Shown here piece by piece: positions 61,201-64,000 of a DNA stretch of 64,000 nt. The translations under genes were made by a program, and so were the position numbers. Source of the DNA: Diplonema japonicum (lineage: Eukaryota > Euglenozoa > Diplonemea > Diplonemida > Diplonemidae); the NCBI GenBank assembly GCA_964019335.1, contig OZ025674.1:186001-250000 (forward strand). Reading direction: 5' to 3'. How positions within the stretch are numbered: the first letter of the stretch is position 1; each line of letters begins with the position of its first letter. Under the pieces are notes generated by a model, which ran no database searches, was not told the DNA's origin, and saw nothing but the letters and a program-made list of their open reading frames with translations.

Positions 61201-64000
61201 TACTGCAGGGAGGACGTTGTCATCACATGTGATCAAGGTTATAGTGGTTCTTCCCCAAGTGCCCTATGTGCCACCGCAGGAGGGGTGTTCCTGTATTCCG
61301 GCTGCATAAACCCTTGTTCACAAATCACGTGCGCTGACCCTGGGCCCTGTCAAGAAATGGGTGCATGCGACCCTGTTGACGGGTGTGCCTACCGCGTGAA
61401 GTTCGGCGCTTGCGATGATGGCAGTGTTGTGACGAGCAACGACGAGTGCGTAAACGGTTTCTGCGTGGGTGAGGTGGTGTGTGGAGGTCTCAACTGCCAG
61501 AATTCCGACGACTGTCACACAGCCGCTTGTTCCAACGATTCATGTGTGCAGATACCTAAGGCGGACGGTGCTTCCTGTAACACTGGGGGCATTGCAGGGA
61601 TATGCACAGGCGGTGTCTGCGGCCCTGCTGACAGATGTGGTGGGGTGGTCTGTAAAGCTAAAGGTCAGTGTCATGAAGTAGGCGTGTGCGATGCTTGGAG
61701 TGGCGAATGCACAGAGCCTGTTGTAGGGGATGGCACTGCTTGTGATGACGGGGACCCTGCTACAAGCAACGACAGGTGTGCAGCTGGTGTGTGTGCTGGC
61801 GATGTACCCTGTGGCGGTGCTGCGTGTACAGCGCAGCAGTGCAGCACTCCTCTCTGCGCCAACAATGTTTGCAGCAGCAGGCCTGCTGCCGATGGTACAC
61901 CATGTGACGACGGTGACATTCTCACGAAGAATGATGCATGCGAAAGTGGTGTATGCGTGGGTGTAAGTAGGTGTTCTGGGGTGATTTGTGCCAACCCAGC
62001 TGAATGTATGGCAACGGGCATCTGTTCCCCTGTCACCGGCCAGTGCTTGTACAAACCACTAGCAGCAAATACCACCTGTGATGACCATCAGCCAACCACT
62101 GTCAACGATATCTGTATAAACGGCCAGTGTAACGCGCTGTGTAAGGACGTCGTGTGCTCGGAAGCAACCCAGTGCACCCTTGCAGGTGTGTGTGATGGGC
62201 ACACTGGGAGGTGCCATGCAAACAGGTTCATCGATGGCACTTCGTGTGACGACATGAACCCTGACACCACGAATGATGTGTGCCGAGGAGGTGTTTGTGA
62301 AGGGCGCACCCTTTGCCAGTTTGTGGTCTGCTCCGCGCTGAACACCTGCCGTGAAGTGGGCACTTGCAACGCCACAACAGGAAGATGCGAGAATCCTATG
62401 AAGCAAGACGGCAGCACATGTGATGATGACGACACAACTACCGTTCAGGACCAGTGCGCTGAGGGTTTCTGCAGGGGTCTGAAGGTCTGCTCTAACGGTA
62501 TTTGCAGAATACCTCCACAGTGCAGGGAGGCCGTGTGCAGTGCAACAGGGGGCTGCGAGGAAGTCGACCAGGCAGACGGTTCGTTGTGCGACGATGGTGA
62601 CAGCGCGACAGACGACAGCTGCCAGGGAGGGGTGTGCGTGGGGTGCCCTGTGTGCATGCCCATGAATGACTGCCATGAGTCTGCTACGTGCAACGTGAAG
62701 ACAGGGGTGTGCATCCATAATATCAAGACCGATGGAGCGGCATGTGACGACAGTGATGTGCAGACCCTGAATGATAAGTGCATGCAAGGCGTGTGCGTTG
62801 GTCAGCAAAGCTGTGGAGGTGTTCTGTGCCCTATGTCGAAAGACCAATGCCTGGAGCCTATGTGCATAAGCAACAAATGCGACACGGCGCCCGTGCAAGA
62901 TGGCACACCCTGCGAGGATGGCAACTACCACACTATCAACGACACTTGCCACAGCGGTGTTTGCGCGGGCATTGCTCCTTGCGCTAATGTGAAGTGCCTG
63001 CCTGTTGATCAATGTCACGGTCCAGGTACCTGTGACCCTGCTACTGGGCAGTGCAGCTCTCCACAGCTAAGTAACGGCGTTCCCTGTGATGACAAAAGTG
63101 CCACCACCCGCTCCGACCACTGCGTAGATGGTGTGTGTGTGGGAACTGACAAGTGTGCGGGTCTGACATGCATAGCCTACTCGGAATGTCACCAAGTAGG
63201 GCACTGCATCCCTGCAACGGGTGTGTGTACAGCTCCTCTGATGCCTGAGGGCATGCCCTGCACTGGCGGCACTTGTCGTAGCGGCACCTGCTCAAGGGGA
63301 GCAAGCTGTAACTCGGTGCAGTGCAAGCCTCTCAGTGATCCATGCAAAACGTACGTGTGCACCGATGGTGCTTGTACGATAGAAAGCAAACCAAATGGTA
63401 CGACGTGCTATGACGGAAGCACCCTCACAATGGACGACAAGTGTGTTTCAGGTGTTTGCGTTGGGCTCGATAAGTGTTTTGGTGTCGTATGCACTCCCAG
63501 CAGCCAATGCATGGAGGCTGGTGTATGCGACCCAACCACTGGTGTATGCAGCTCTCTAATAAGACAGGACGGTGAGGTGTGCAACGACGCCGATTCATTG
63601 ACTGTTAACGACAAGTGCAAGTCAGGGCAATGTGTTGGGCACAGCAAGTGCCATGGTGTAGTGTGCGTTGCTAGTGACGGGTGTCACGGGGTGGGGGCGT
63701 GCGATGAGGCTACTGGTCTGTGTTCGGACCCGCCTCTGCAGGATGGCGTCCCCTGTGATGATGGAATGGTAGAGACAGTAGATGCCAGATGCATGGGTGG
63801 TATCTGCAGTGGCTCAGTGATGTGCGGTGGTAGAGCATGTACAGTCACAGATGCGCGGTGCGGCCGTGCAGCGTGCGACAGCAGCCAGCGATGCATCCAA
63901 GTGGCCCAGCCCGACGCGACGCCTTGTAATGACTTCATGTCGTCCACAGTTAACGACCAGTGCCGGACAGGCTTGTGTGTCGGGCAAAACCTTTGTGAAG
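55300..64000 (+). CDS. Giant secreted or surface cysteine-rich repeat protein (3' end beyond window)
   Basis: Open from ATG 55300 to the window edge: at least 2,900 codons with no stop. A short hydrophobic leader (LVSLVVFSLAYC) suggests a signal peptide. Three repeat zones: (1) ~55500-58740, about 20 sushi/CCP-like units of ~55 aa, pattern C..GP..P...VDYTSC....SG..C.PTC..GY...F.L.C..G.Y.D.SG..C; (2) ~58740-61130, about 17 EGF-like units with DEC......C...GQ.CVDP....DDW.C.C; (3) ~61300-64000, at least 12 units of ~57 aa with CHE.G.CD..TG.C....DGT.CDDGD..T.ND.C..GVCVG. The DDGD motif of zone 3 resembles Cys-rich repeats known from bacterial and protist surface proteins and may bind calcium. Many NxS/T sites support secretion. 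Probable adhesion or recognition molecule; no intron seen. Confidence 0.8.
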   Translation, partial: MAGLVSLVVFSLAYCPYNDLTTPPAAVSSGVNCSTDGDVAEGATCNHVVEGYTCNTVTCASSVWSGTAPCVGDTCSGGPAVASTGVDYTSCNRKTTGEYCDLSCLAGYKKVDGALFILTCIGTKYSDISGVVCLPVCATLSDQGPMHDELSCAGLVEGATCNVRCATGYTGGTALYVCTTGGQEPVLSSGQANPVCNANSCNAVALPVEAANYTSCFSLSTGSVCTPTCVAGYSQSLGGSFPLTCDPNGVFDDSSGIVCLPNPCSLGASNASPNVNYTQCNKLSSGDSCTPSCTSGFITTSPASFSLVCVGNIYTDTSNMACEAADICQAPRNPDPNANYAPCSNVLEGSPCIPTCKPGYERTLTPFTLVCDGGGVYDDPGSCVPVACVGGVVNPAMHVDYTPCTRLRSGSVCEPECMEGYVKEDSTGFTLQCPGGVFTDYSGTLCVVANCSVPRNPHPLADYSTCIGLRTGQSCSPVCTPGYDTVGVAPFDMTCDAKDGSYSDESGLSCVGLPCTKGPSSSAMSASYDTCNDLVSGELCVPSCLKGFTLVSADPFNITCVDGSYADASHVVCEATLCALGASNPTKDVNYTVCMERSTGDVCTPTCRNGFSVPQGVVVRAVELLCDEGAFLDTSGVTCESGLCTAGPVAPSPNVDYSPCSSKRSGETCDPTCLLGFSIDGTSNAFELTCDGLLYEDHADIVCAPEACGNGPTNPNALVNYTTCNSLRSGDTCSPDCNLGYVPFTGNPFVLTCVGGRYTDKSGRTCRPTPCSTPVNPSLNVNYTSCTGLSTGGSCTPLCDKGFTKVSGTGFVVDCGISGSYMDESGVLCEANLCSHGPADPTPLLDYTSCNSKVSGEVCAPTCPDAYDMSTSGSFKLACVERQYEDLSNVTCIPAACNSVKQARSHVNYSTCDAKASGTTCTPTCMHGYRVSSQTTDMVISCTRSDRSYEDTSATVCTEGTCRQGPRTPSPNVVYADCDLLNTGAVCTLSCAEGYDANTFTPFVLLCDDERYIDTSGIVCTPQVCSGGPSNPAPHADYSSCTALRTSETCKPTCAQGTLQSSGAPFVVSCAGGTYIDTSGIACEPFSCANGPSNPGQDIDYTSCNAKRTGDTCIPTCRGGTIPIAGSSFSLVCINDTYSDVSGLMCTTYNGECVQHGEKCAVAGQSCTDPSSAPNDWMCECVAPYSGTPMTMGHATCFLDECTATCATCAGSACPAAQHCVDSDMDVEATADWKCVCLSPAMGSETAAAAVCILDECTQTRSRIMCLSSGQACHDPDLTSTDNWLCRCVDPAIGEAVGAPAGCAYPGECAANSVVCTQAGQTCVDPSELADDWKCDCVLPETGTSRVGAPASCAMDECSPDPCGARQTCIDPNTSIASSNDYICSCPTPVVNSSIGSKATCMEDECIVHAAICSDVGQRCVDENRLTYDDWECRCAGSGVGSAIAGMATCAYSGECETKAHICTSQGQFCQNPNTAVANGWTCNCMDTALGHAVAQAATCELDECTASCPTCANDTCSSASQACIDPKKGSTTLNDWMCACQIPTKGTAVTAVALCEYDECTQHAYLCEAAGQLCEDFNTSITSLNTWQCVCKPPKVGAEFGKLADCRFSGECVANHKTCTDVGQTCVDPSSTTLNDWRCECLPPQSGPNSTASPASCILDECLTNTCGPFQACTDTNTSITSSGDFYCNCTIGEGSAVGGAAVCILDECANVENLMTCINAGQECVDETPVATSTNDWMCRCMHNVSGEAVARAATCAYVGECILQHTTCQPGQTCIDPNISVTGDWSCVGGHFDECSVHLSLCSKSDQGCVDPNPTVSSLDDWECECVLPLTGTALKSVATCGRDECMSSGLLCAQKLQSCVDPDPTEASLDDWQCECIPPAVGSPGIGSHANCALDECAGNTVCSQHGQMCADPVPDPINTGDWQCSCGAHSVGSPATASPAICTPMCTAGEKHGYNVSCPSGQYCREDVVITCDQGYSGSSPSALCATAGGVFLYSGCINPCSQITCADPGPCQEMGACDPVDGCAYRVKFGACDDGSVVTSNDECVNGFCVGEVVCGGLNCQNSDDCHTAACSNDSCVQIPKADGASCNTGGIAGICTGGVCGPADRCGGVVCKAKGQCHEVGVCDAWSGECTEPVVGDGTACDDGDPATSNDRCAAGVCAGDVPCGGAACTAQQCSTPLCANNVCSSRPAADGTPCDDGDILTKNDACESGVCVGVSRCSGVICANPAECMATGICSPVTGQCLYKPLAANTTCDDHQPTTVNDICINGQCNALCKDVVCSEATQCTLAGVCDGHTGRCHANRFIDGTSCDDMNPDTTNDVCRGGVCEGRTLCQFVVCSALNTCREVGTCNATTGRCENPMKQDGSTCDDDDTTTVQDQCAEGFCRGLKVCSNGICRIPPQCREAVCSATGGCEEVDQADGSLCDDGDSATDDSCQGGVCVGCPVCMPMNDCHESATCNVKTGVCIHNIKTDGAACDDSDVQTLNDKCMQGVCVGQQSCGGVLCPMSKDQCLEPMCISNKCDTAPVQDGTPCEDGNYHTINDTCHSGVCAGIAPCANVKCLPVDQCHGPGTCDPATGQCSSPQLSNGVPCDDKSATTRSDHCVDGVCVGTDKCAGLTCIAYSECHQVGHCIPATGVCTAPLMPEGMPCTGGTCRSGTCSRGASCNSVQCKPLSDPCKTYVCTDGACTIESKPNGTTCYDGSTLTMDDKCVSGVCVGLDKCFGVVCTPSSQCMEAGVCDPTTGVCSSLIRQDGEVCNDADSLTVNDKCKSGQCVGHSKCHGVVCVASDGCHGVGACDEATGLCSDPPLQDGVPCDDGMVETVDARCMGGICSGSVMCGGRACTVTDARCGRAACDSSQRCIQVAQPDATPCNDFMSSTVNDQCRTGLCVGQNLCE

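Noticed and set aside
56173..63947. Long - strand open frames opposite the Cys-rich giant
   Set aside because: Complements of regularly spaced Cys codons; the + strand repeats explain the openness.

Overview
This is nuclear DNA from a flagellated protist. Four things point that way: (i) GT-AG introns, about twenty of which can be placed by reading frame; (ii) a eukaryote-only gene set (EF-hand/CaaX protein, CAP/coactosin, CLK-type kinase, SET methyltransferase, ERGIC-thioredoxin protein, Sam50-like barrel, CEP164-like basal-body protein); (iii) gene-poor spacers made almost entirely of poly(A)/poly(T)/poly(C) runs; (iv) DNA transposon remnants. Every credible host gene reads on the + strand over 64 kb. 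Such codirectional clusters, with pyrimidine-tract/AG sites before start codons, are typical of polycistronic, trans-spliced euglenozoan genomes; a diplonemid-like organism is my best guess. I did not find a spliced-leader gene, so the lineage is an inference.

Layout. 0-4.4 kb: four-EF-hand protein with a C-terminal CaaX box, a possible micro-exon, and a two-coactosin + WH2 + CARP fusion. 5.2-6.8 kb: a 1.64-kb inverted-repeat element. 6.9-10.8 kb: SET protein, an unknown protein and a small Gly-rich protein. 11.0-29.0 kb: one giant gene (about 5,900 aa, six exons) with two extracellular repeat families, cadherin-like modules and a polycystin-1-like membrane end. 29.6-31.1 kb: LAMMER/CLK-like kinase. 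31.6 kb: a foldback element with TA duplications. 33.3-42.2 kb: coiled-coil protein, small coiled-coil protein, CEP164-like WW protein, SGNH hydrolase and an orphan. 42.2-45.7 kb: homopolymer desert. 45.7-50.6 kb: ERGIC-thioredoxin protein interrupted by a (CA)~182 intron, Sam50-like barrel, two-segment membrane protein and a small single-pass protein. 51.1-52.7 kb: a decayed piggyBac-like element with TTAA flanks and a deleted copy of the 5.2-kb element. 53-64 kb: triple-WW-like protein, a small acidic protein and a second giant secreted Cys-rich gene running off the window end.

The genes do not form one pathway, as expected for codirectional eukaryotic clusters. Recurrent themes are surface/adhesion giants, cytoskeleton/cilium (CAP-coactosin, CEP164-like, coiled coils, EF-hand) and membrane-protein biogenesis (ERGIC-Trx, Sam50). 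The most useful reading aid is that long poly(A) runs inside apparent reading frames are short introns: removing them restores conserved domains (WH2, CaaX, thioredoxin continuity). All splice sites were placed by eye from frame, GT-AG ends and family continuity.
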